DNA of 6,802 nucleotides, from assembly GCA_938015405.1 (NCBI GenBank), contig CALLPZ010000469.1:1-6802 (forward strand), in the 5' to 3' direction. The notes under the pieces are model-generated. The model was not told the origin of the DNA, did no database searches, and saw nothing but the letters and a program-made list of their open reading frames with translations. The translations under genes and the position numbers were made by a program. Shown piece after piece: positions 1 to 5,989 of this stretch (positions within the stretch are counted from its first letter, which is position 1; each line of letters starts with the position of its first letter). The DNA is from an uncultured Pseudanabaenaceae cyanobacterium (GTDB lineage Bacteria > Cyanobacteriota > Cyanobacteriia > PCC-9006 > JAAUQQ01).

Positions 1-31
1 AAAGGCAGCAGCCCAGATCGGGCTTGCACCC

Positions 32-1513
32 TCAGGGATGAATGAGGTCTGTTTTCACACTGCCCAAGTCCAGCCCAGGCGAGGCAGAATCCAATGGCAA
101 GGAAGGCGACGAGGCCAAGGATTTGAGAATGTAATTATCCCGTCCCTGCTGCTTTGCTTGGTAAAGCAACTGATCGGCTGCATCTAAAACCTCTTCAGGC
201 GAGCGATGCTCATCGGGTTCCACCGTTACGACCCCCATGCTCAATGTCAGAACTTTAGAGATAGCCGAGCCCGCATGCACCAGCTGTAAGGCAGCAATTT
301 GAGCCTGAATTTTCTTAGCGACCTTCTCTGCCGCAACACTATCAGCATGGGGTAACACCACCACGAATTCCTCCCCCCCATAACGAGCAACGAGATCCGA
401 GCTTTGCCACGTCACAGCGCGTAGCGCCTTCGCAATCTTGGACAAGCAGTTATCGCCCGCCAGATGCCCGTAGGTATCGTTATAGGCCTTGAAATAGTCC
501 ACATCACACATCAACAGAGACAGGGGTTGCTTCACCGCCGAAAGTTTCGCCCATTCCTGCTGCAAAAAGTCATTGAGCCGACGACGATTGGCAATCTGGG
601 TTAACTCATCCACCGACGTCAACTGGGTCAGCGCTTGGTTACTACGCTGGAGGGCTTGGTTGAGGCGATTCAGCTCTTGGGTCTGGTGATCGATCAAAGC
701 CTGCATCTGAAGCATGACTCGATGGGTTTCCACCGGGTCCAGCACTCTCAGCATCTGGGTTTGGGTGACAATACCTGCCAGTTCGCCTGAAGCATGAACG
801 ACCACAAGACGCCGAACCGCCAAGGCCATCATCAGCTGATGCACAGCCCATAACGATTCCTGGGGCTGCACCGTCGATAACGGTGCGCTCATAATGGACT
901 CCGCTGAAGCGATCGCCACATCCAGCCCCCGCTTGTGAAATTTCACGATATCTCGCTCAGTCACAATGCCAATGGGCACAAGAGTCATCGGATCTAAGAT
1001 CACGATGCAGCTCACCCGATTTTGAGTCATCTGCTTGGACAACTCCAAAACGGAATCATCAGGCAGTCCAGAGATCACATCATTCTGGAGAACCTCTCCA
1101 ACCCGCATGTGACGGAGTAAATATTCTGGCTTGATGGCCTTACGGAGACTATGGGGGGTGACGATCCCCACAACCGCACCTTGCTCGTCCACCACCGGCA
1201 AGTGACGAATCCAATTTTTACTGAAGTACTGAGTGAGCTCAAACGTATCGCAAATTTCTGAGACAGGCCGGGTAATGACATTGCCAGTCATGGTTTCAGC
1301 CAGTGTCGTCGCTCCGCTTAGAACAGATTCCGTGGTGAGGCGAACAATATCGCGTTCTGTCAAAATGCCAACGAGCTTGCCCTCATCCAGGACCAACACA
1401 CAGCTGGATTTGGCCTCCGCCATGGCATCAATGGCACATTGAACTCTGGCCTGGGGGGGCAGCGCAATAAACGAGGCTTGAATGAGAGAATCCGAGGACT
1501 CTGGAATCTCCAT
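32..1513 (-). CDS. Four-CBS-domain diguanylate cyclase (GGDEF protein)
   Basis: Predicted soluble signalling enzyme that makes c-di-GMP from two GTP. Numbering from the GTG at 1522, four CBS repeats lie at about residues 15-65, 78-130, 142-197 and 208-262, making two Bateman-type pairs. A heptad-like helix follows at about 264-302, then a GGDEF domain at about 303-467. The cyclase has the DELTQIANRR entry motif, a DVDYFKAYNDTYGHLAGD metal and GTP segment (D340), and the active-site signature GGEEF at 382-386, so it should be catalytic. The usual RxxD product-inhibition site just upstream reads QSSD, so its arginine is missing. There are no membrane segments; the tail from about 468 is Ser/Pro-rich and probably disordered. 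CBS domains in other families often bind adenine nucleotides, so sensing energy state is plausible but inferred. I prefer the ATG at 1513 because GGGGAG lies 8 nt before it; the GTG at 1522, three codons earlier, is the alternative. It lies downstream of the membrane-protein gene in the same direction, 112 bp away. Confidence 0.93.
   Translation of the reverse strand: MEIPESSDSLIQASFIALPPQARVQCAIDAMAEAKSSCVLVLDEGKLVGILTERDIVRLTTESVLSGATTLAETMTGNVITRPVSEICDTFELTQYFSKNWIRHLPVVDEQGAVVGIVTPHSLRKAIKPEYLLRHMRVGEVLQNDVISGLPDDSVLELSKQMTQNRVSCIVILDPMTLVPIGIVTERDIVKFHKRGLDVAIASAESIMSAPLSTVQPQESLWAVHQLMMALAVRRLVVVHASGELAGIVTQTQMLRVLDPVETHRVMLQMQALIDHQTQELNRLNQALQRSNQALTQLTSVDELTQIANRRRLNDFLQQEWAKLSAVKQPLSLLMCDVDYFKAYNDTYGHLAGDNCLSKIAKALRAVTWQSSDLVARYGGEEFVVVLPHADSVAAEKVAKKIQAQIAALQLVHAGSAISKVLTLSMGVVTVEPDEHRSPEEVLDAADQLLYQAKQQGRDNYILKSLASSPSLPLDSASPGLDLGSVKTDLIHP
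909..916. repeat. HIP1 octamer
   Basis: GCGATCGC, the highly iterated palindrome of many cyanobacterial genomes. It lies inside the CBS-GGDEF gene. Confidence 0.9.
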
Positions 1514-1612
1514 GGATCGCACTCCCCGAGCAGGGCCATCACATCACGACCTAGACAATCAAAACCATATCATTGGAAGAAATAACTGAATCAGAAAGCT
1601 TCCGGTAAGAGA

Positions 1613-1637
1613 GGGGAGCTCACACCTACCGCTCCCC
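1613..1637 (-). terminator. Hairpin over the stop codon of the membrane-protein gene
   Basis: GGGGAGC at 1613-1619 pairs perfectly with GCTCCCC at 1631-1637 around an 11-nt loop. The stop codon of the minus-strand membrane protein lies in the loop. Read on the minus strand, the stem is followed by TCTCTTACC rather than a T run. It could be a weak or attenuating terminator between this gene and the cyclase gene, or chance; termination is inferred. Confidence 0.35.
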
Positions 1638-2327
1638 CCTAGCATTGATCACCAGTCGCTTCACCTCCTGTTGCCCGACCAACCAGCAATAGAGCACTAA
1701 ATTCATGAGACCCAATAGCTTCGTACCATCCTCGAATAGCGCAAAACGTCCAGGCTGACTCTTATTGCCAAACACATCCGCCAAGGCGGAAATCAAGAAC
1801 ATGCCCACCATAATGAGCAGCAGTGGAAAGGGCGTATCTCTGATGATGCGGCGACGGAAAACCCAGGTGTAAATAGCGATCGCCCCCATATAAACCAAAT
1901 ACATAATGCCCTTAGGCCATCCCCAGCCATACTTCAGCACCAAGCTAATACGCTGCAGATCATCGAGAAGCAGCATAGCAATCACTAAAGCCGTCCCCAT
2001 AAAAAACCAGTCATAGCGACGGTTTAAAGAACGCATCAAGCCAAAGCAAAACAGACAAATCCCTAGAGCAATGCACCACATCACCTCTGAAAAGTTGGTG
2101 AAAAAAGCTTTATAGAAGGGGCCCCCCGAATAGGGATCCTCAAATAACACCGAGAATCGGTAGGTTTTGCCACTGGCGCGCGCATAGAAGCCCAAAACTC
2201 CTAGAATGCCGAGGGTGACCCCATTGACCCAAATGAATGCAGGGTGAGTGACGAGCGGACGCAGCGAACTAAACAAAAGTTTGGGTTGAAGCACGATGGA
2301 ATAGCACTCACAATAAATAGATATCAC
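1626..2327 (-). CDS. Six-helix integral membrane protein, function unknown
   Basis: I do not recognise a named family. The 233-residue product has six likely transmembrane helices at about residues 31-49, 79-98, 107-122, 139-157, 167-187 and 203-219, with short loops and a basic C-terminus. Polar residues sit in or at the ends of helices: LLLDD at 119-123, ALADVF at 181-186 and FEDGTKLLG at 198-206. Such placement suggests a metal site, ion path or redox site, but this is inference. A hydrophilic loop at about 50-78 is rich in aromatic residues and glycine. The start is uncertain. The GTG at 2327 has AGGG 4 nt upstream; a second in-frame GTG ends at 2294 (residue 12). Strong hydrophobicity begins only near residue 31, so either fits. 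A HIP1 site inside it argues for long residence in a cyanobacterial genome. It lies upstream of the cyclase gene on the same strand and could be co-transcribed with it. Confidence 0.8.
   Translation of the reverse strand: MISIYCECYSIVLQPKLLFSSLRPLVTHPAFIWVNGVTLGILGVLGFYARASGKTYRFSVLFEDPYSGGPFYKAFFTNFSEVMWCIALGICLFCFGLMRSLNRRYDWFFMGTALVIAMLLLDDLQRISLVLKYGWGWPKGIMYLVYMGAIAIYTWVFRRRIIRDTPFPLLLIMVGMFLISALADVFGNKSQPGRFALFEDGTKLLGLMNLVLYCWLVGQQEVKRLVINARGER
1876..1883. repeat. HIP1 octamer
   Basis: GCGATCGC inside the membrane-protein gene. Confidence 0.9.
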
Positions 2328-2362
2328 TAGGCCCTGAGCTCCATCCCAATCGAACTAGGCCC
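2326..2362. promoter_or_regulatory. Direct repeat ACTAGGCCC in a divergent promoter gap
   Basis: The 9-mer ACTAGGCCC occurs at 2326-2334 and again at 2354-2362, with a 28-bp period. It falls in the roughly 46-bp gap between the divergently transcribed membrane-protein and reductase genes, and the first copy overlaps the proposed GTG start. It could be an operator for a factor that binds two sites on nearly the same helical face. No convincing -35/-10 pair was found. The repeat is seen; the regulatory role is inferred. Confidence 0.35.
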
Positions 2363-2373
2363 AGGCTTAACCG

Positions 2374-3456
2374 ATGGACCCAGATCTCGACAAGACCGTT
2401 CCCACGATTACAATATCCGCCGCCGAGATGACTGAACAAGTCTCGTCACCGTTTCCCAGCGTACCCCCATCTCCCATGAGTTCCCCCAGCAAATCTGTTC
2501 AAACGATTACACTCGGCACCAGTGGTCCCACGGTATCCAGCTTAGGTATTGGTACCTGGGCTTGGGGAGACAAGCTTTTCTGGGGCTATGGAGATAAGTA
2601 TGGCGAGGCAGAGTTAGAACAAGCCTTTATAGCGGCGATCGCCCAGGGGATCACGTTGTTTGACACTGCAGAAATCTACGGATTGGGTGAATCCGAGCGC
2701 CTCCTGGGTCGCTTCTTGAAAAATCACTACCAACGCCATCCTGAGCAATCTTTGCAGATTGCAACCAAATACTTTCCTCTGCCCTGGCGCTTCAGCCCCA
2801 ACTCAGTTTCCGATGCCCTCACCGCAAGCCTGACTCGCCTGGGCGTCAACTCCATCGCCCTCTATCAAGTTCACTGGCCCTTCGACTTCTTGTTAGGTCA
2901 GCCCAAGTTAATGAAGGCGCTAGCAGCCGAAGTAAAGCGGGGCCGCATCGAGGCAATCAGCGTCAGCAACTACAGTGCCGAACAAATGCGAAATGCTCAT
3001 CAGCAACTCTCTGACCTAGGCGTCCCCCTAGCGGTCAACCAAGTGCAGTATTCTCTACTCTCTCGTGGGATCGAAACGAATGGCGTTATGGCCACTGCCC
3101 AGGAACTCGGCATCACCATCCTTGCCTACAGCCCCCTCGCCCAAGGCTTACTCACATGCAAGTACAATGCAGCCACCTATCAAGCTCCCGTCGGCGCTCG
3201 ACGTCTTGATCCTCGCTTCAGCAAACAGGGCCTAGAAAAACTGTCACCGTTATTCGAGAAACTCCAAGCTATTGCTAGCCATAACGGGCACACCCCAGCT
3301 CAAGTCGCACTCAGATGGGTCATCGCCCAAGGCGCTGTGCCAATTCCAGGTGCCAAGGATGCTAGCCAAGCCCAAAACAATGCTCAAGCCTTAGCCCTAT
3401 CTCTCAGCGCAGAAGATATACAAAACCTCTCCGTGATTTCAGAGGAAATCGCTTAA
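2374..3456 (+). CDS. Aldo/keto reductase (plant pyridoxal reductase-like group)
   Basis: NAD(P)H-dependent oxidoreductase with an (alpha/beta)8 barrel, probably cytosolic. The full catalytic tetrad is visible: D97 and Y102 in FDTAEIYG, K132 in IATKYF and H167 in YQVHWP. Cofactor-binding elements are SNY at 198-200, Q223, YSPLAQG at 252-258 and the loop IPGAKDASQAQNN at 324-336. Motifs such as GTWAWGDKLFWGY and VQYSLLS resemble, from memory, the chloroplast proteins PLR1 (pyridoxal reductase) and At1g06690 of Arabidopsis. A role in vitamin B6 salvage is therefore possible but unproven; the substrate cannot be read from sequence. The segment usually written LLTGKY has cysteine in place of glycine (C262). 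The barrel begins near residue 42. The first 40 residues are Pro/Ser/Thr-rich and unlike the family, so the true start may be the ATG at 2476 (residue 35) or at 2428 (residue 19); none has a strong Shine-Dalgarno sequence. Confidence 0.93.
   Translation: MDPDLDKTVPTITISAAEMTEQVSSPFPSVPPSPMSSPSKSVQTITLGTSGPTVSSLGIGTWAWGDKLFWGYGDKYGEAELEQAFIAAIAQGITLFDTAEIYGLGESERLLGRFLKNHYQRHPEQSLQIATKYFPLPWRFSPNSVSDALTASLTRLGVNSIALYQVHWPFDFLLGQPKLMKALAAEVKRGRIEAISVSNYSAEQMRNAHQQLSDLGVPLAVNQVQYSLLSRGIETNGVMATAQELGITILAYSPLAQGLLTCKYNAATYQAPVGARRLDPRFSKQGLEKLSPLFEKLQAIASHNGHTPAQVALRWVIAQGAVPIPGAKDASQAQNNAQALALSLSAEDIQNLSVISEEIA
2635..2642. repeat. HIP1 octamer (full 10-mer form)
   Basis: GCGATCGC within the extended form GGCGATCGCC at 2634-2643, inside the aldo/keto reductase gene. 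Confidence 0.9.
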
Positions 3457-3611
3457 GAGACGAATCACTCCCCATTGCTGCCGAGTTCCCATGAACAGTC
3501 CATGTCCTCGGCGGCAGATTGCTCTGCAAAAGCAAGCGATACAACGAGCAGTGGAAAACAATCCCATGGCTGATTCCCAAGCCTTTGGGGAATTCAGACA
3601 ATAGACATCAG

Positions 3612-3641
3612 AAGATATTTCCGGGAACCATGAAATATCTT
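3612..3641 (+). terminator. Candidate terminator hairpin after the aldo/keto reductase
   Basis: AAGATATTTC at 3612-3621 pairs perfectly with GAAATATCTT at 3632-3641 around a 10-nt loop. It is followed by the T-rich TATCTTTAT. The stem is AT-rich and lies about 155 bp past the stop codon, so it is weaker and further away than a typical intrinsic terminator. Confidence 0.35.
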
Positions 3642-3750
3642 TATCTTTATCGAGCCTAGGATAAACCCTCTGCAAAGAGGAAGCGTTTGAACGAAAAGAT
3701 CAAGCCAGTTGACGTATAAAAGTTTATAGATAAGTCTGCATATTTTAAGT

Positions 3751-3841
3751 CTTAGTACCAATCTGCGTATATTTGACTACATCTCTAGAGTCTCGAGAAT
3801 AGAGATTGGATTTTTCAGTTTTCTATTTAGATTGGCACTAA
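3751..3841. mobile_element. Candidate miniature inverted-repeat element (MITE-like), 91 bp
   Basis: TTAGTACCAATCT at 3752-3764 and AGATTGGCACTAA at 3829-3841 are inverted repeats matching at 12 of 13 positions. The hexamer TTAAGT flanks the unit on both sides (3745-3750 and 3842-3847), which looks like a target-site duplication. Inside are a second AGATTGG at 3803-3809 and a hairpin ATCTCTA/TAGAGAT (3781-3787 and 3800-3806) around the palindrome TCTCGAGA. There is no coding capacity, as expected for a non-autonomous element. The parent transposon family is not identified, and a chance match of the flanking hexamer in AT-rich DNA is possible. Confidence 0.45.
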
Positions 3842-3890
3842 TTAAGTATTTTTACTGTTTAGACTCTGAAATTAAGCACTACTCAATGCT

Positions 3891-3913
3891 CTTTTCACTA
3901 TCAAAGTGAAAGG
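3891..3913. repeat. Inverted repeat upstream of the glycosyltransferase-like gene
   Basis: TTTCACT at 3893-3899 pairs with AGTGAAA at 3905-3911 around the loop ATCAA. One G-T wobble and one C-G pair extend the stem to 9 bp. It ends 47 bp before the ATG at 3961, so an operator or a leader hairpin is possible. Confidence 0.4.
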
Positions 3914-3952
3914 AAGCTTATCTAACTTTTCGGGCTACAAAACGATTATTTT

Positions 3953-3958
3953 TATAAT
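3953..3958 (+). promoter_or_regulatory. TATAAT, possible -10 box
   Basis: A perfect TATAAT hexamer ends two bases before the ATG at 3961. No recognisable -35 element lies 17 bp upstream. If it were used, transcription would begin at about 3965. That would rule out the ATG at 3961 and favour the in-frame ATG at 4006. Confidence 0.2.
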
Positions 3959-3960
3959 TT

Positions 3961-5037
3961 ATGACCCTTAAGCGCAAGGCATTGGAATGGGCTGCTGTAT
4001 CTTCCATGAAGTTTGAGGACCATGTCACTGAGACACGCATCCGTCACTTCAATTCATTTCATGATTTAGGGAAGCCTCTTGCTCTAGGCAATAATTTTGA
4101 CCCGAGCCGAATCAAGATTTTCTGGCCATCTAGCTACAATTGGGCAATGACCCATAAATGGCTCATTCCAATATTGAATGAATTTCAGGAAAACTTTGAA
4201 GTTATTTTTAAGCCTATTACTCCGTACAGGAATGCGGTCGTAATCGAAGTACAAATAGATGATCAGGTCTATCCCATTGCCATAGATCGATATGATCTCG
4301 TAGAAGTTAATTACGATTGTGCAGCCAACGTTGCTCTGTATTTCAAAATGCAGTTTTCGACGAGTGGGTATAACAAATCTAATATTGTTCCAGGCGGCTT
4401 TATTCCCGCTCACTCCAACATATATCTACAGCTCAAGAAGCTCAGAAAGCTACGCGATCAACAAAGTTTTCAATTTGAGGCATATGGGCGCTTTGGCGAA
4501 CGATTTGCAAAGACAATTCGTGGTCAAGCTGTCAAAATTCTCTCTGAGCAAGAAAGTCTAAACTACAACGGTGGTATTGGACGAGTGAGCTATCAGAAGT
4601 CACTCACTGAAGTGGCTCAATCTAAGGTCTGCGTGGATTTGCCTGGCAATGGTCCGCTCTGCTTCCGTCTCATTGATTACCTTGCCGTTGGAGCCTGCGT
4701 GGTTGCCTACCCTCACAAAGCTCAGTTACCTGTCCCTCTGGAACATGGTAAGAACATTATCTACTGCAAAGAAGATATGTCAGATTTGCCAGAGCTTTGC
4801 GAATACTACGCTCAAAACAGTAAGGAGAGAGAGGCAATTGCGCAAAATGCCCGGGCTTACTTTGATCAATATCTAAGCCGTCCAAAACTCGCTAGCTACT
4901 ATATCAATACCATCCTCCAGAGAACAGGAAAGCTGGATAATAGTGACTCTCTCTACAGCAAGTTTGACAGACAAATTCTTAGAGGGAATTCAAACCTATC
5001 TCGGGAAAAATCTCAGGAGAATGCTAGCGTCACGTAA
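3961..5037 (+). CDS. Glycosyltransferase-like protein (GT-B, group 1 type C-terminal domain)
   Basis: Likely transfers a sugar from a nucleotide sugar to an unknown acceptor, perhaps in surface polysaccharide or glycan synthesis. The 358-residue product has no signal peptide and no clear membrane helix. The second half resembles the C-terminal Rossmann half of GT-B and exostosin-like enzymes: YQKSLTEVAQSKVCVDLPGNG at 211-231, FRLIDYLAVGACVVAY at 235-250, a GKNIIYCKED segment at 263-272 where such enzymes handle the donor, then a helical tail with NARAYFDQYLS at 296-306. The N-terminal half is not one I recognise. The last 30 or so residues are polar and probably disordered. No Shine-Dalgarno sequence precedes the ATG at 3961; the ATG at 4006 (residue 16) is an alternative. 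Sampled GC is about 40-43%, lower than the flanking genes, and no HIP1 site occurs in it, which hints at acquisition by transfer. It stands alone, with no other glycan genes nearby. Confidence 0.72.
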   Translation: MTLKRKALEWAAVSSMKFEDHVTETRIRHFNSFHDLGKPLALGNNFDPSRIKIFWPSSYNWAMTHKWLIPILNEFQENFEVIFKPITPYRNAVVIEVQIDDQVYPIAIDRYDLVEVNYDCAANVALYFKMQFSTSGYNKSNIVPGGFIPAHSNIYLQLKKLRKLRDQQSFQFEAYGRFGERFAKTIRGQAVKILSEQESLNYNGGIGRVSYQKSLTEVAQSKVCVDLPGNGPLCFRLIDYLAVGACVVAYPHKAQLPVPLEHGKNIIYCKEDMSDLPELCEYYAQNSKEREAIAQNARAYFDQYLSRPKLASYYINTILQRTGKLDNSDSLYSKFDRQILRGNSNLSREKSQENASVT

Positions 5038-5059
5038 AGAGATGGCATTGCTGAACTTA

Positions 5060-5112
5060 GGGATGAAGAGATTCGCTAATCTGACGACAAATGGCTACAG
5101 CCTCTTCATCCC
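5060..5112 (+). terminator. Perfect 11-bp stem-loop after the glycosyltransferase-like gene
   Basis: GGGATGAAGAG at 5060-5070 pairs perfectly with CTCTTCATCCC at 5102-5112 around a 31-nt loop, starting 23 nt past the stop codon. No T run follows, so it is not a classic intrinsic terminator. It may be a 3'-end stabilising hairpin or a factor-dependent terminator, since U tracts are often weak in cyanobacteria. Confidence 0.4.
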
Positions 5113-5208
5113 ATAAATCTCAAGCGGTCTGTATCAGTCCAAATTTTCACAGATAGAAAAGCCAGAAAGAAAAAGAAATCTCAGGAGCGCTTCATGTATT
5201 CCTCTATA

Positions 5209-5260
5209 GGAACAGCATAGACCTGATTTTCTAGCTCTCTCACAATGCCTAGGCTGTTCC
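5209..5260. repeat. Inverted repeat upstream of the exported-protein gene
   Basis: GGAACAGCATAG at 5209-5220 and CTAGGCTGTTCC at 5249-5260 pair at 11 of 12 positions around a 28-nt loop. It ends 34 bp before the ATG at 5295 and is followed by AGTTTTAC. It could be a regulatory dyad or a leader structure of the downstream gene, or a second terminator for the upstream one. Confidence 0.4.
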
Positions 5261-5294
5261 AGTTTTACAGCTTGAATATCACAGCAGCTTTTCT

Positions 5295-5963
5295 ATGAAA
5301 CGTCTTTCTCTGAGTCTCGTGCTCGCTTCAATTTGCATCGCCACACTTGGCAACCAAGCCAGCCAAGCCAGCGACTGCATTAACTATTGGACTAATCCAA
5401 ACACCGGGCAGCAGGAATGTCTGGGCAAAGAGCTACATATTGTCCAACCACCCCAAGTTCCTCAATCACCGTCTGCACCCACCGCTAGAACCACGACTCC
5501 GAGTCAAACTAGCCCTTCTCGCGAAATCAATTTTGAGACCAGTGACTTTGACTTCTCCGACCTCGCCGGGCTAGACACAGCCATGGCGGACTTGCTCAAA
5601 GGCTTAGAAATTCGCACCCTGGAAGGCTCAGCGACTGGACTGGTCGATCACCTTAAGGGCTGTCAGCCATACCGCTACAGCTTTGCGCTGGAGTTCATGC
5701 CGGAGATAGCGATTTCTCAGAATGTGATCGGCGATCGCAATGGCAACTGCGCTGTGAACGTCAGCCTCAACATGTCAGAGATGGGCGGAGAAGAAACCGT
5801 GGCTCGCTGCCAATTTACGCCCGCCAGCATTGCCACTCTCACCGACGATTTGGCCTATGCGGAAGCAAGAGCCTTTGACAGTAATGACTGGGATACGATC
5901 AGCGAAATCCCGCCCGAACGCGGCAGCGCCATCTTCGAGCGGGAATGCCAAGCGACCTCATAA
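5295..5963 (+). CDS. Small exported protein with six mature cysteines, function unknown
   Basis: The 222-residue product starts with a classic Sec signal peptide: basic MKR, a hydrophobic core at about 4-18, and a likely cleavage after SQA at residue 25. No lipobox is present (SDC precedes no lipid-type motif), so it should be soluble in the periplasm or secreted. Mature order: a short N-terminal motif DCINYWTNPNTGQQEC with C28 and C42, a Pro/Ser/Thr-rich linker at about 51-75, an acidic stretch at 80-100, then a compact domain at about 105-218 with C123, C152, C172 and C218. The even cysteine count suggests disulphides: one in the N-terminal motif and two in the domain. That domain (GCQPYRYSF, GNCAVNVSL, ARCQFTP) looks like a small beta-rich fold, but I cannot name the family. 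No strong ribosome site precedes the ATG; it is the only ATG before residue 96. A HIP1 site lies inside and a strong terminator follows, so it is probably monocistronic. Confidence 0.85.
   Translation: MKRLSLSLVLASICIATLGNQASQASDCINYWTNPNTGQQECLGKELHIVQPPQVPQSPSAPTARTTTPSQTSPSREINFETSDFDFSDLAGLDTAMADLLKGLEIRTLEGSATGLVDHLKGCQPYRYSFALEFMPEIAISQNVIGDRNGNCAVNVSLNMSEMGGEETVARCQFTPASIATLTDDLAYAEARAFDSNDWDTISEIPPERGSAIFERECQATS
5731..5738. repeat. HIP1 octamer
   Basis: GCGATCGC inside the exported-protein gene. Confidence 0.9.
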
Positions 5964-5989
5964 TCACAGAGTCAACTTGAATTGACGAG

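Larger units (their letters stand above)
3457..3960. other. 504-bp intergenic region rich in inverted repeats
   Basis: I see no credible gene here. GC content falls from roughly half near the reductase to about a third after 3700. Dyads in order are: an imperfect stem CTGCC..GAG/CTC..GGCAG at 3478-3517; ATTCCC/GGGAAT at 3573-3593; a perfect 10-bp stem at 3612-3641; the short palindrome TATAAA-AG-TTTATA at 3715-3728; the MITE-like element at 3751-3841; and a 9-bp stem at 3891-3913. The first two may be part of the reductase 3' end. Confidence 0.7.

Noticed and set aside
3404..3675. Two overlapping minus-strand reading frames of 65 and 78 codons after the reductase
   Set aside because: They are out of frame with each other, overlap the reductase end, lack a ribosome site and match no family I recognise.
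3709..3746. Promoter from TTGACG at 3709 toward the glycosyltransferase-like gene
   Set aside because: No -10-like hexamer lies at 16-18 bp; nearby AT-rich words fall at about 10 or 26 bp.
4084..4413. A 109-codon minus-strand frame opposite the glycosyltransferase-like gene
   Set aside because: It is a shadow of the plus-strand gene, with no start context and no recognisable domain.
5042..5116. A 24-codon plus-strand ORF starting at an ATG just after the glycosyltransferase stop
   Set aside because: The AAGAG before it touches the ATG, the product is tiny, and the stem-loop at 5060-5112 explains the sequence better.
5345..5380. Lipoprotein signal in the exported protein
   Set aside because: The cysteine at residue 28 is preceded by ASD, not a lipobox; cleavage after SQA fits better.
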